NCBI RefSeq assembly: GCF_016741815.1
Contig: NZ_JAERRJ010000002.1
Coordinates: 186,001 to 250,000, forward strand
Direction: 5' to 3'
Length of the DNA: 64,000 nucleotides
From: Nocardia acididurans
GTDB taxonomy: Bacteria; Actinomycetota; Actinomycetes; Mycobacteriales; Mycobacteriaceae
The notes below the pieces were generated by a model. The model had not been told where the DNA came from and did no database searches. It worked only from the letters and a program-made list of their open reading frames with translations. The number at the start of each line of letters is the position of its first letter. Within the stretch, counting starts at the first letter, position 1. Of the stretch, positions 28,207 to 36,670 are shown one piece after another. The position numbers and the translations under genes were made by a program.

Positions 28207-29133
28207 TCAGGCCGCCGTCGCGGGCAGGGTGTAGCGGGCGCAGAGCTTGGTCCACGCGTAGTTGCCGTGTACCCACTCGCGCAGGCTGTAGGCCACCCGG
28301 CGTTCGGCGGCGTCGAGTTCGGGCAGGTCGACCAGTTCGGCGATCTGGGCGGCCTGCTGGTCGAGCAGCCGGGTGTACAGGTCGACGATATCGTCCAGGG
28401 CGGTGGACAGCGTGCGGCCCGCGCTCAGCACCGGGACGAAGTTCAGCGAATCCTCCTCCTTGCCCGCGGAATACAGGTCGTTGACGATCGCGCACAGCAC
28501 CGCGCTGGTCTGCCGGACTTCGCGGAACAGTCGCAGGTTCGCGGGCGAGATCTCACCGCAGGCCAGATCGAGCAGGTCGAACGGGGGGAACAGGCCGATG
28601 CTGAGGGTGCGCAGATAGTGGTAGGCCTCCGGGGACGGAGTGCGCGCGGTCTGCCGGTAGGTCATCTCGAACAGGCAGCCGTGGAAGAACATTCGCATGC
28701 TGGTTGCGAAGCGGTCCATCCAGGATTCGCCGGCCAGCCGGCGGCACTGGTCGCGGAAGTCGCTGAGTGCCAGCAGATATCGATTGTCGGCGGGCGCCGG
28801 GGCGCCGCGCAGAATACGCTCGCAGGTGTCGAAGACCTCCATGGCCTCGGTGGGATCGGTGCCCTCGCCGTACACGTCGTCGAAGACGAACATCCAGCCG
28901 ATGAGTTTCGCGGCCAGATCCACCACCTCGAGCGGCGCGGCGGGCAGCGCGTAGGCCGCGCACGACCAGCAGCAGGTCTTCTCGAAGTGGCCGCCGGTAT
29001 CGAGACCGAACCGATGCGCCCACCGAAGTGCCTGCGTTCGAACAAGATCCATGTGTGGGCTGGGAACGACGGTCGCGTGCGGAAGGCATTCGACCGCTGC
29101 CATGACCAATTGCATTTGCTTTTGCGATTTCAT
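28207..29133 (-). CDS. Class I terpene synthase (DDxxxE type)
   Basis: 308 residues with the bacterial class I terpene cyclase plan. The Asp-rich metal motif is DDVYGE (85-90), the second metal motif is NDLYSAGKE (218-226), and the closing WVHGNYAWTKLCARY ends in the conserved Arg300-Tyr301. It should ionise a prenyl diphosphate, probably farnesyl or geranyl diphosphate, with Mg2+ and cyclise it. GAGG precedes ATG 29133; the upstream in-frame extension lacks similarity. It is divergent from a second terpene synthase. Confidence 0.88.
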   Translation of the reverse strand: MKSQKQMQLVMAAVECLPHATVVPSPHMDLVRTQALRWAHRFGLDTGGHFEKTCCWSCAAYALPAAPLEVVDLAAKLIGWMFVFDDVYGEGTDPTEAMEVFDTCERILRGAPAPADNRYLLALSDFRDQCRRLAGESWMDRFATSMRMFFHGCLFEMTYRQTARTPSPEAYHYLRTLSIGLFPPFDLLDLACGEISPANLRLFREVRQTSAVLCAIVNDLYSAGKEEDSLNFVPVLSAGRTLSTALDDIVDLYTRLLDQQAAQIAELVDLPELDAAERRVAYSLREWVHGNYAWTKLCARYTLPATAA

Positions 29134-29480
29134 CCGGCTTACCTCGCTTGCCTGACCGATGCGGGCGAGGTTGCCGGGAGCGAGCGGCGACGACGCGAAT
29201 CCCTTCGGGTCAACGCAGTCCGCCGTCCTGCAACGCCCACAGAGAGATCTATTGTCTCTCAGGATCATTCACTCGCGAAAGATACCGTCGGCTATCGAAG
29301 TTGTAACAACTTTCAACCATCGGCGCAAGCGAATGGCGGAGATGGGTTGCGCCGCTATCGGATTGCGAACGCGCCGCTGCGGACGACAGATGGCGAATCC
29401 ACCTCCGAGGGTGCGGATCCCGGTTACTCTGAACGAGTCTTCTCCGGCGAACCGGCCGCCCGGCCATCGAGCGGTGCCCC
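29134..29480. promoter_or_regulatory. Divergent promoter region of the two terpene synthases, 347 bp
   Basis: It contains a perfect palindrome AAGTTGT-A-ACAACTT (29298-29312) and a GAGAGA...TCTCTC inverted repeat around 29243-29261 that includes TTGTCTC, the half-site also seen at 26794 in the amidotransferase promoter. It is less GC-rich than its surroundings. Both cyclase promoters must lie here. No gene is apparent. Confidence 0.5.
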
Positions 29481-30455
29481 ATGAACGAACAAGAACTGCG
29501 GCAACTGGAGATCCCCCTTCCGTTCACGCCGCAACGTCACCCGATGAGCGATCGGGCGCAGCGCCATGCCGGCGTCTGGGCGAAACGCCACGGCCTGCTC
29601 GAAACCGACGCGGAGGCAACGAGGTTCGACAAACTCGGCTACGGCCGCTTCGCGGCGTACTGGTGTCCCACCGCCAGTTTCCCGGATCTCGTGCTGATGG
29701 CCGAATGGATCACGCTCTTCTTCTTTTTCGACGATCTGCAGGACCGCGCCGTGCTCACCGGCAGCGGCCGCGACTACGACGAGCTGCGCCACGACGCCAC
29801 CCGGATCATTCGCGGCCAGCCGATCGGCGGCACACGGCCGGTGCTGACCGCGCTGGCCGATCTTCACAAACGCACCTCCGCACGCAATTCGGAGATATGG
29901 GCGAGGCGCTTCACCCTGAACCTCGAGATCTGGCTGCTCGGTCACGCCCGCGAGAACGGCTTCCGGCACGCCGGACGCACCCCGAGCCCGCCGGAGTACC
30001 CGCGCCTGCGCCGCGACGCGTGCACCGTGCTGCAGACCGTCGACCTGGCCGAGATCATCGAGCACACCGAGATTCCCGACCCGCTCTACTACGGCCCCGG
30101 CTATCAGGAGATCATCGCCACCACCGCCGACATCATGTGCTGGATCAACGACCTGCACTCGCTGGCCCGGGAGACCGGCTCCGAGGATCCCATCAATATG
30201 GTCACCGTGCTGCGCCGCCACCGCGGACTCACGCTGAGCGACGCCGTCGACGAAGTCCGGCGCGCCATCGACGCCCGCGTCCACGACCATCAGAACGCGG
30301 CCCGCGACCTCACCGCCGAAATGGACGAACTGCGACTCGGCGCGAATATCCGCCACGGCATCCTGCGCTGCGTACGCGACTGCGGCTCGGCCATCGCCGG
30401 AATGGAATCCTGGGACCGCACCGACACCGTGCGATTCAGCACCGCCACATACTGA
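29481..30455 (+). CDS. Class I terpene synthase (DDxxD type)
   Basis: 324 residues, clearly different from its divergent neighbour. The Asp-rich motif is DDLQD (84-88, in FFFFDDLQDR), and the second metal motif is NDLHSLARE (223-231). The usual terminal Arg-Tyr pair appears as Arg318-Phe319 (DTVRF). RTPSPPEYPRLRR is the expected diphosphate-sensing region. The layout resembles bacterial sesquiterpene cyclases. It should cyclise a prenyl diphosphate; the product cannot be predicted. ATG 29481 has no strong Shine-Dalgarno sequence. Confidence 0.88.
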   Translation: MNEQELRQLEIPLPFTPQRHPMSDRAQRHAGVWAKRHGLLETDAEATRFDKLGYGRFAAYWCPTASFPDLVLMAEWITLFFFFDDLQDRAVLTGSGRDYDELRHDATRIIRGQPIGGTRPVLTALADLHKRTSARNSEIWARRFTLNLEIWLLGHARENGFRHAGRTPSPPEYPRLRRDACTVLQTVDLAEIIEHTEIPDPLYYGPGYQEIIATTADIMCWINDLHSLARETGSEDPINMVTVLRRHRGLTLSDAVDEVRRAIDARVHDHQNAARDLTAEMDELRLGANIRHGILRCVRDCGSAIAGMESWDRTDTVRFSTATY

Positions 30456-30524
30456 TCGCCGACCGCACCGCGTGGTTGGCGCGAAAACCAATTGCTGAAC
30501 GGTTGGTGGTGGGAAGATACGCGG

Positions 30525-31511
30525 GTGGAGAAAGCCCTTGTCGGCTCAGTCGAGGTCAGCTCCTCGTCGACCGTTTCACCACGTCAGGCGTTCGAGCAGT
30601 GGGAAGCGCTGATGGCGGACGCGGTCGCGCCGTCACAGATCGCCCCGCTACACGACGGTCGCTGGAGCGGAAAGATGGTCACCGCGCAATTCGACAACTT
30701 CGCGGTGTCGCGAATGCGCGCCAGTGCACAACGGGCCTTGCGGACAAAACGACTGGTCGATCAATCCACCGAGGAGTTCCTGCTCGTCAATATCGTTACC
30801 AGCGGCACCAATTGGACCGAGCAGAACGGCGTCACCGCCGAATCCAGCGCGGGCACCATCACCTTCTTCGACAGCGGGCTGCCGCTCGAGAGCAACACCA
30901 CCGACGACGCCGAATCCACCATGGTGCGCGCGCCCATCCAGCTCATCCTCGACCACACCGGGCTGCGGCGCGAGGAACTCCCCACCGCCTTGGCCCTGCC
31001 CACCACCGGCGCGCTCGGCGTCATCGCCGGATTCTTCCGGCAACTGGTCAGCCTGCCCACCGGCGAATTGGACCGCGCCATCACCGTTCTCGGCAACGAC
31101 GCGGCCGTCATGCTGGGCTCGGCGGTACAGCTCGCGGCCGCCGACACCGCCACGACCGCCGGCGCGGCCGACGCGCTGTGCACCCGACAGCTGGTGCTCG
31201 GCTACATGCGCCAGCACTGCACCCGGCCGGACCTCACGGTCGACGAGATCGCCCGCGCCTGCCTCATCTCGCGCCGCACCCTGTACCGGGTCTGCGAGGG
31301 CTTCGGGGAACCCGGGGCGATACTGCGCCGTATGCGGGTCGAGCATGCGCGGAAACTGCTGCGCGCCAATCCCACCCGCGCACTCGCCGCCATCGCGGCC
31401 GACTCCGGATTCGCCACCGACCGGCACTTCTATCGGGCGTTCCGGGAGGAGACCGGGTTCACGCCGGGTCAGCTCCGGGAACAGCTCGGCCGGCGGCCGG
31501 GAGCGCACTAG
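30525..31511 (+). CDS. AraC-family regulator in the terpene island
   Basis: 328 residues from GTG 30525, with GGGAAG about 8 nt upstream. The N-terminal part (FDNFAVSRMRASAQRALRTKR, EEFLLVNIVTSGT, GTITFFDSG) matches the AraC-binding-like domain found in many actinobacterial AraC proteins. The C-terminal helix-turn-helix pair is LTVDEIARACLISRRTLYRVCEGFG and ALAAIAADSGFATDRHFYRAFREETG. It follows the second terpene synthase by 69 bp on the same strand, making it the leading candidate for a pathway-specific regulator. Confidence 0.85.
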   Translation: MEKALVGSVEVSSSSTVSPRQAFEQWEALMADAVAPSQIAPLHDGRWSGKMVTAQFDNFAVSRMRASAQRALRTKRLVDQSTEEFLLVNIVTSGTNWTEQNGVTAESSAGTITFFDSGLPLESNTTDDAESTMVRAPIQLILDHTGLRREELPTALALPTTGALGVIAGFFRQLVSLPTGELDRAITVLGNDAAVMLGSAVQLAAADTATTAGAADALCTRQLVLGYMRQHCTRPDLTVDEIARACLISRRTLYRVCEGFGEPGAILRRMRVEHARKLLRANPTRALAAIAADSGFATDRHFYRAFREETGFTPGQLREQLGRRPGAH

Positions 31512-31857
31512 CCCGGAAATGGCGGCGGGAGGCGCGCGGCAGCCACAGCAGGGTGAGCACCGCGAGCGACAGCGCCCAGCCGGCCAGCAGGGCCAGGCGG
31601 ACGCCGCTCTCCGGGAACAGGATCCAGACGACGAATCGCCCGGCGAACTGACAGCCGAGCAGCACCGTGATCGTGACGCGCGCCCACCCGCAGCCCGCCA
31701 GGATCGGCAGCAGCAGCGCGGCGTAGACGGGTGCGCCGAGAAGATGGTAGACGGTGCCGACATTCCAGCCGGTCGGCGGAATCACCAGCACGATCAGGTG
31801 ATTGATCGCGTGGATCGCGATACCGGCCGCGGCGAGACGCACGGTTACGGGGGCCAT
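31459..31857 (-). CDS. Four-helix membrane protein
   Basis: 132 residues from ATG 31857 (MAPVTVRLAAAGIAIHAINHLIVL), with GGGAAGG at good spacing upstream. Four hydrophobic segments are visible (about 8-27, 34-56, 60-80, 88-108), followed by a basic tail (RASRRHFRASALP). His residues in the first helices (AIHAINH) are the only notable polar feature. Its last 53 bp overlap the convergent AraC gene tail to tail. No family is recognised. Confidence 0.65.
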   Translation of the reverse strand: MAPVTVRLAAAGIAIHAINHLIVLVIPPTGWNVGTVYHLLGAPVYAALLLPILAGCGWARVTITVLLGCQFAGRFVVWILFPESGVRLALLAGWALSLAVLTLLWLPRASRRHFRASALPAAGRAVPGADPA

Positions 31858-31898
31858 CGAATCGTCCCTTCCCACAAGGATTTCCTTCGCCCAGGAGG

Positions 31899-32753
31899 CT
31901 AGGAGGGCACGACCACCGATGTATTGGATGAAAGGGACATGGCCTGGTGGAAGCGGGCCGGGGAGGTTCCGGCGTAGCGCTGGAAATCGCGGGTCAGGTG
32001 GGACTGGTCGTAGTAGCCGAGCTGATCGGCCAGCTCGCCCAGATCCGGCGCACCGCCCGCCTCGGCCGCGGTGAGCCGGGACAGTGCGGCCGAGAATCTG
32101 GCCAGGGACGCATACGATTTCGGCGACAGGCCGATATGGTCGCCGAAGCGGCGCGCGAAATGCCGACGGCTCCAGCCGATTTCCGTGGCCAGCTCGGTGA
32201 TCGACGCCCTGCCCCGGCTGGCCCGCAGCCGGGCCACGGCGGCCGCCACCACGGGATCCGGATCAGCCTCGGCGCTGCGCGCCCGTAGAAAGTCGGCTAT
32301 CAGCGCGAAACGCTCGTCCCAGCACGGCGTCTCGGCCAGCCGCTCCACGAACCGCTGTGCCTGCGGCCCGAACAGATCAGCCAGATCCACGGCGCCGTTG
32401 CGGAACTCCGACAGCGGGACACCCAGCAGCCGCCGCGCCGCCAGCGGACCCAATTGCAGCTGCGCACTGCACATCCGGCCGGAATGCGTGGCCACCCCGC
32501 CGCGATCGTGCATACCGATCACCAGCGCCGCCGGTCCCCTGCTCAGACCGTTGACCGTGCCCGCCATGGCGAACACGATCTTCACGGTGCCGCCGGGAAT
32601 CTTCCTGCGCCGCACCGGTTCCGCCTCGACGACATCGAAACCGAACGCGCGCAACACCCCCAGGCCCGCGAACCCGGTGGGCGGCGCGTGCCGGACGTGC
32701 CCGGCGTTCACCTGAAAGACGCCCCGCACGTCAAGCATCCGGCCGGTATCCAT
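31899..32753 (-). CDS. AraC-family regulator
   Basis: 284 residues from ATG 32753 (MDTGRMLDVRGVF). The N-terminal sensing part (VKIVFAMAG, LVIGMHDRGGVATHSG, LQLGPLAARRLLG) resembles the domain seen in regulators with a DUF6597-like N-terminus. The C-terminal half has the double helix-turn-helix: ITELATEIGWSRRHFARRFGDHIG and LGELADQLGYYDQSHLTRDFQRYAG. It shares the divergence point with no gene. The targets are unknown; the membrane protein 41 bp downstream on the same strand may be co-transcribed. Confidence 0.83.
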   Translation of the reverse strand: MDTGRMLDVRGVFQVNAGHVRHAPPTGFAGLGVLRAFGFDVVEAEPVRRRKIPGGTVKIVFAMAGTVNGLSRGPAALVIGMHDRGGVATHSGRMCSAQLQLGPLAARRLLGVPLSEFRNGAVDLADLFGPQAQRFVERLAETPCWDERFALIADFLRARSAEADPDPVVAAAVARLRASRGRASITELATEIGWSRRHFARRFGDHIGLSPKSYASLARFSAALSRLTAAEAGGAPDLGELADQLGYYDQSHLTRDFQRYAGTSPARFHQAMSLSSNTSVVVPS

Positions 32754-32819
32754 CCGACCAGGGTATCCGGGCGGCAGGCCGAGCGGGGCCGCGCCGAAAC
32801 ATGCGGCCCGCATCCGCGC

Positions 32820-33572
32820 TCACCTCGGCCCGGATTCCAGTTCGAGCTGGATCTCGGCGCCGGCGGAGCGCAGGGCGGACACCGTGTCCGGGCCGACGCC
32901 GCCGTGCAGCGCGAGGATCGACAGTGCGGCGATCACCCGGCCGTCGCCGCCGCGAATCGGTACGCCGGCGGCGGTGGCCCGCTGGCGTTCGGAGCGCCAG
33001 ACCGCGAAGCCTCGGCGGCGAATCTCGTCGAGCCGCAACCCCAGTCCGTCCGGATCAGGCGACGCGGCCTTCGCGTCCGGGTGGCGCAGCCGGGACAGAT
33101 ACGCCGCCCGCACCGGCTGCGACGCGTACGCCAAGAGGACGAGGCCCGACGCCGAGGCGTGCAGCGGGACCCGCATCGGGAGCCGGATATCGCGGGGCAG
33201 CACGCCGACCGCGAGTTGCCGGGCGACGAACAGCACGTCGCCGCCGTCGCTCACCCCCAGGTGCACGGGGTGACGAAAGGTGTTGTGCAGCTTCGCCATC
33301 ACCGGCAGGGCCGCGTCCCGCAGCGGCTGTACCGGTGCGGCGCGCACGGCCACCTCCCACATGCGGACGCCGATCCGGACCCGCTTCGCGGCGTCCCGGC
33401 GCAGCCAGCCGTGTTCGGCCAGCTCCGCGACCAGCCGCGAGACCGTCGGCGGGGACATGCCGGTGCGGTGCGACAGTTCGGTCACCGTCAGTTCCGGCTC
33501 CTCGGCGGTGAAGGCGCTCACCAGCCGGACAGCGCGGGAGATGGTGCTCTCCCCATTCGAATTCTTTGCCAC
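32820..33572 (-). CDS. IclR-family regulator
   Basis: 250 residues from GTG 33572. The winged helix is AVRLVSAFTAEEPELTVTELSHRTGMSPPTVSRLVAELAEHGWL, and the GAF-like IclR effector domain follows (VMAKLHNTFRHPVHLGVSDGGDVLFVARQ, VPLHASASGLVLLAY, EIRRRGFAVWRSERQRATAAGVPIRG). IclR proteins usually sense small organic acids or aromatics. It lies 18 bp downstream of the whiB gene on the same strand, so the two may be one transcript. Confidence 0.88.
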   Translation of the reverse strand: MAKNSNGESTISRAVRLVSAFTAEEPELTVTELSHRTGMSPPTVSRLVAELAEHGWLRRDAAKRVRIGVRMWEVAVRAAPVQPLRDAALPVMAKLHNTFRHPVHLGVSDGGDVLFVARQLAVGVLPRDIRLPMRVPLHASASGLVLLAYASQPVRAAYLSRLRHPDAKAASPDPDGLGLRLDEIRRRGFAVWRSERQRATAAGVPIRGGDGRVIAALSILALHGGVGPDTVSALRSAGAEIQLELESGPR

Positions 33573-33590
33573 AGAGGCGGTTCCCGGCGT

Positions 33591-33848
33591 TCAGCCGTGT
33601 CCGAGGCCGGGCTGCCGCCCCTCGCCCCGGTGCCGTTCGCGCGGGGTCAATCCACCCCAGATGCCGAATCGGTGATCGTGTGCCAGCGCGTAGTCGAGGC
33701 ATTGCCGGCGGACGTCGCACTGTGCGCAGATGCGTTTGGCCGCGCGGGTGGACTCGCCCCGATCGGGGAAGAACGCGTCGGGATCGGTTTCGGCACACAG
33801 TGCTTCGCGATGCCATACCGGATCGAGGAAACTCACGTCTGTTGCCAT
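33591..33848 (-). CDS. WhiB-family iron-sulfur transcription factor
   Basis: 85 residues with the full Wbl signature: Cys18, Cys41, Cys44 and Cys50 (C-x22-C-x2-C-x5-C) bind a [4Fe-4S] cluster, and GIWGGLTPRERHR gives the GxWGG turn and basic DNA-contact tail. Such proteins act with the major sigma factor and respond to redox signals or NO. At 85 residues, with DPVWHREALC before the first Cys, it does not match a named mycobacterial Whi protein that I can recall. Placement next to the terpene island suggests cluster control, as an inference. Confidence 0.9.
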   Translation of the reverse strand: MATDVSFLDPVWHREALCAETDPDAFFPDRGESTRAAKRICAQCDVRRQCLDYALAHDHRFGIWGGLTPRERHRGEGRQPGLGHG

Positions 33849-34058
33849 CGCTTCCCAGCCACCCCACTTTCAGCAAATATTTAGCTAACTCCGCTCGAGA
33901 ATGGTCGAACCCGGCGGCGAACGGAAGTCTTTGTGACCGGCGCCACAGTTCTGATCTTGGTGGTACCCACCCGGGACCGGTTGCAATCATCGGAAGCCAC
34001 ACCGACTCTCGGCCCACGGTTGCGACCGGGAAACACGCGGATTCGGCACACTCGCCCG

Positions 34059-34604
34059 ATGGGCATCCACGGAACCGCGGTGATCGCCGATACGGCCACA
34101 CGCGCCGAGGCGGAGGTCATGCGCGCGAACCTGAGGAGGCTGGCCGTCGTCACCGTCGACCGCTGCGTGCTCACCGAGCCGCATCCGGTCAGCAATCTCT
34201 GGCGAGCCTCCGGGTTCCTCGAGCTGTCGGTGGTCGAGATGGTGGGCGCGGACCTGTTCCAGGGCGTACGCGACGCCAGGGTCGTGGTGGCCGACGATCT
34301 CGGCAGTGCCGGGGCGGTGTGGTCCGGGTGGCGGGTCGCGGAGTTCCGGCCCGAGATCATCTACCGCAAATACCTCCCGCCGCCGGGCGGGTCCGGGTCG
34401 CACGAGCTGGCCGCGCACGATCGCACCGATGTGGAATCCACCATCGAGCTGGCCCGCGCATGGAATGCGGATCCGGTGCAGATCCACCGCGTCGCAGCCT
34501 CTTTCGGCACGGATGGCCAGGCGGCGAGCGGCCCGGGCGACCGCTTCGCACCGTGGCTGGCCGCACTCGGACTCACCTGGCCCGTGCCCCTCCGGCAGAT
34601 CTGA
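34059..34604 (+). CDS. Hypothetical protein
   Basis: 181 residues from ATG 34059 (MGIHGTAVIADTATRAEAEVMRANLRRLAVVTVDRCVL). No signal peptide, membrane helix or known motif is visible. The composition is that of a soluble globular protein, with FLELSVVEMVGADLFQGVRDARVVVADDLG and EIIYRKYLPPPGG as conserved-looking segments. It is divergent from whiB across 210 bp and ends 9 bp before the convergent cobL gene. No clear Shine-Dalgarno sequence supports this start; an upstream GTG at 33933 would add 42 unlikely residues. Confidence 0.5.
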   Translation: MGIHGTAVIADTATRAEAEVMRANLRRLAVVTVDRCVLTEPHPVSNLWRASGFLELSVVEMVGADLFQGVRDARVVVADDLGSAGAVWSGWRVAEFRPEIIYRKYLPPPGGSGSHELAAHDRTDVESTIELARAWNADPVQIHRVAASFGTDGQAASGPGDRFAPWLAALGLTWPVPLRQI

Positions 34605-34613
34605 CCGGCCGGG

Positions 34614-35849
34614 CTATTCCGGCTTCGCCACACTCCACTGCGTGACCGGCAACTGTGGCCGCCACGAGGTGAAATCGCCCAGCGGTTCGGCTCGATAGAC
34701 CTGGTACCGGCGCAGCGAACCACCGTACGCGGCAGCCAGATTCGTCAGCAGCGCCTCCGACTCGGCCGTCACCGCATTGGCGACCAGGCGGCCGCCGGAA
34801 CGCAGACGCGCCCAACAGGATTCGAACATGCCGGGCTGGGTGAGACCGCCGCCGATGAAGACCGCGTCCGGCGCGGGGAGACCGGCGAACGCCGCGGGGG
34901 CCGCGCCCCGCACGTCGATGTGCGGGACACCCAGCGCGGCCGCGTTCTCCGCGATCTGCTTGCGGCGGCTCTCCGCGCGCTCGAAAGTCACGGCGCGGCA
35001 GGCGGAATGGGTGCGCGACCATTCGATGGCGATGGTGCCGGAACCGCCGCCCACATCCCACAGCAGTTCACCGGGAGCGGGGGCGAGGGCGGCCACCGTG
35101 AGGATGCGGATCTCGTACTTGGTGAGCTGGCCGTCGCCGCTGTAGATCCCGTCGGGCAGGCCCGGCAGGCGCGTCAGACGCGCGGCGGAGCGATCGGCCA
35201 CGCAATCCACGGCGACGAGGTTCAGAGCGTCGCCGGGCGGCAGCTCCCAGCCGGCCGCCGGGGCGCTGACCGCGCGTTCCGCCGCGCCGCCCAACTGCTC
35301 CAGCACGGTCATGCTGGATGCGCCGAACCCGTTGCGCGACAGCAGTTCCGCCAGCTGAGCGGGAGTGTGCTCATCGGAGCTCAGCACCAGCAGGCGGCGG
35401 CCGTGCGCCAGTTCGGGCAGCACGGTTTCCAGGCGGCGGCCGACCGCGCTCACCACGGGGGTCTCGGCCAGCGGCCAGCCGAGGCGCGCACAGGCCAGCG
35501 CGGCCGAGGAGGGCTGCGGCAGCACCCGCAGGGCGGGCGCGCCCACCAGGCGGGCCAGGGTCACGCCGATACCGAAGAACATGGGGTCGCCGCTGGCCAG
35601 CACGCACAGACGACGGCCCGACAAGCCTTGCAGCAGTGCGGGAAGCGCCGGAACCAGCGGCGACGGCCAGGCCCGCCGGTCGGCGCGGGTCGCGTCACCG
35701 GGCACCAGCGCCAGCTGACGGCCGGAGCCGAGCAGGACCTCCGCGCCGCCGATCGCGCGACGCGCGGGCCCGCCCAGGCCGTCCCAGCCGTCGGCGCCGA
35801 TGCCGACCACCACGATCGGCGACTCCGCGGGCCAGGACACCGGCGTCAT
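34614..35849 (-). CDS. cobL: Precorrin-6Y C5,15-methyltransferase (decarboxylating)
   Basis: 411 residues, a natural fusion of CbiE-like and CbiT-like domains. The first half (IVVVGIGADGWDGL, LCVLASGDPMFFGIGVTLARLVG) is a tetrapyrrole methylase. The second half (DGQLTKYEIRILTVAALAPAPGELLWDVGGGSGTIAIEW) is a Rossmann methyltransferase with the SAM motif. It methylates C5 and C15 and decarboxylates the C12 acetate. ATG 35849 overlaps the TGA of the SDR gene (ATGA). Confidence 0.92.
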   Translation of the reverse strand: MTPVSWPAESPIVVVGIGADGWDGLGGPARRAIGGAEVLLGSGRQLALVPGDATRADRRAWPSPLVPALPALLQGLSGRRLCVLASGDPMFFGIGVTLARLVGAPALRVLPQPSSAALACARLGWPLAETPVVSAVGRRLETVLPELAHGRRLLVLSSDEHTPAQLAELLSRNGFGASSMTVLEQLGGAAERAVSAPAAGWELPPGDALNLVAVDCVADRSAARLTRLPGLPDGIYSGDGQLTKYEIRILTVAALAPAPGELLWDVGGGSGTIAIEWSRTHSACRAVTFERAESRRKQIAENAAALGVPHIDVRGAAPAAFAGLPAPDAVFIGGGLTQPGMFESCWARLRSGGRLVANAVTAESEALLTNLAAAYGGSLRRYQVYRAEPLGDFTSWRPQLPVTQWSVAKPE

Positions 35850-36607
35850 CGCGGCATCCGCCGCCAGATCGACTGCGGCACAACACGCATCGCCAGGAAC
35901 ATCAGTTTCAGGGCGCGCGGCACCACGACAATGCTCTTGCGGCGGTGCAGCCCGGCCACCACGCCATCGGCCACCTGCGCGGGCGTGCTCGACAGCGGTG
36001 CGGGCTCCATCCCCTCGGTCATCCGCCCGATCACAAACCCGGACCGCACCAGCAGCAGGTGAACTCCGCTGCCGTACAAGGCATCCTGCAGTCCGGTCGC
36101 GAAGCCGTCGAGACCGGCCTTCGCGGACCCGTACACGTAGTTGGCGCGCCGCACCCGCACCCCCGCAATGGAACTGAACACCACGATCTGCCCATCCCCC
36201 TGGGCGCGAAGGAGATTCGCCAGACTCGTGAGCACATTCACCTGCGCCACATAGTCGGTGTGCACCACGGCCACCGCATGGGCCGGATCCTGTTCCGCCC
36301 GAGCCTGATCCCCCAGCACCCCGAACGCCAGCACCGCCACCCCGATCCGCCCGTGCTCGGCGACGATCTTCTCCAGCAGCGGCTGATGACTCGCCAGCTC
36401 GTCGGCATCGAATTCGACGGGATACACCGCGCTCGCCCCGGCGGCCTCGAGCTCGGCCCGCTGCGGACCCAGCTCACCGCTGCGACGCGCGGCCAGAATC
36501 ACCACACGCCCCGGAGCCAGCCGGCGCGCCACCTCCACCCCGATCTCGCTGCGCCCGCCCAGCAGCAGCACGACGCCCGCGTCGACATCCCGAGAACCCG
36601 ATCCCAT
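35846..36607 (-). CDS. Short-chain dehydrogenase, DprE2-like (Rv2073c-type)
   Basis: 253 residues. The NAD(P)-binding motif is LLLGGRSEIGVEVARRL; the catalytic SxnYxxxK is present as SSIAG...YVYGSAKAG. The middle (VAVLAFGVLGDQARAEQ, VRRANYVYGSAKAGLDGF, VLLVRSGFVIGRMT-like) closely follows decaprenylphosphoryl-2-keto-erythropentose reductases such as DprE2. dprE1 is not nearby and position matches Rv2073c, so it is a paralogue with an unknown substrate. It is translationally coupled to cobL. Confidence 0.83.
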   Translation of the reverse strand: MGSGSRDVDAGVVLLLGGRSEIGVEVARRLAPGRVVILAARRSGELGPQRAELEAAGASAVYPVEFDADELASHQPLLEKIVAEHGRIGVAVLAFGVLGDQARAEQDPAHAVAVVHTDYVAQVNVLTSLANLLRAQGDGQIVVFSSIAGVRVRRANYVYGSAKAGLDGFATGLQDALYGSGVHLLLVRSGFVIGRMTEGMEPAPLSSTPAQVADGVVAGLHRRKSIVVVPRALKLMFLAMRVVPQSIWRRMPR

Positions 36608-36670
36608 GCCCCTCATCCTGCCATCGCGCCGGATCATCGCCGCGTCGGCCGGGTTGCTAGCGTCATCGTC

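Noticed and set aside
29159..31651. 830-codon plus-strand frame overlapping the terpene synthase and AraC genes
   Set aside because: An alternative frame of the real genes; its translation is Arg/His/Pro-rich without domains.
35846..36607. Cell-wall arabinan enzyme DprE2
   Set aside because: Sequence is similar, but no dprE1 is adjacent and the position beside cobL corresponds to Rv2073c, a separate paralogue.
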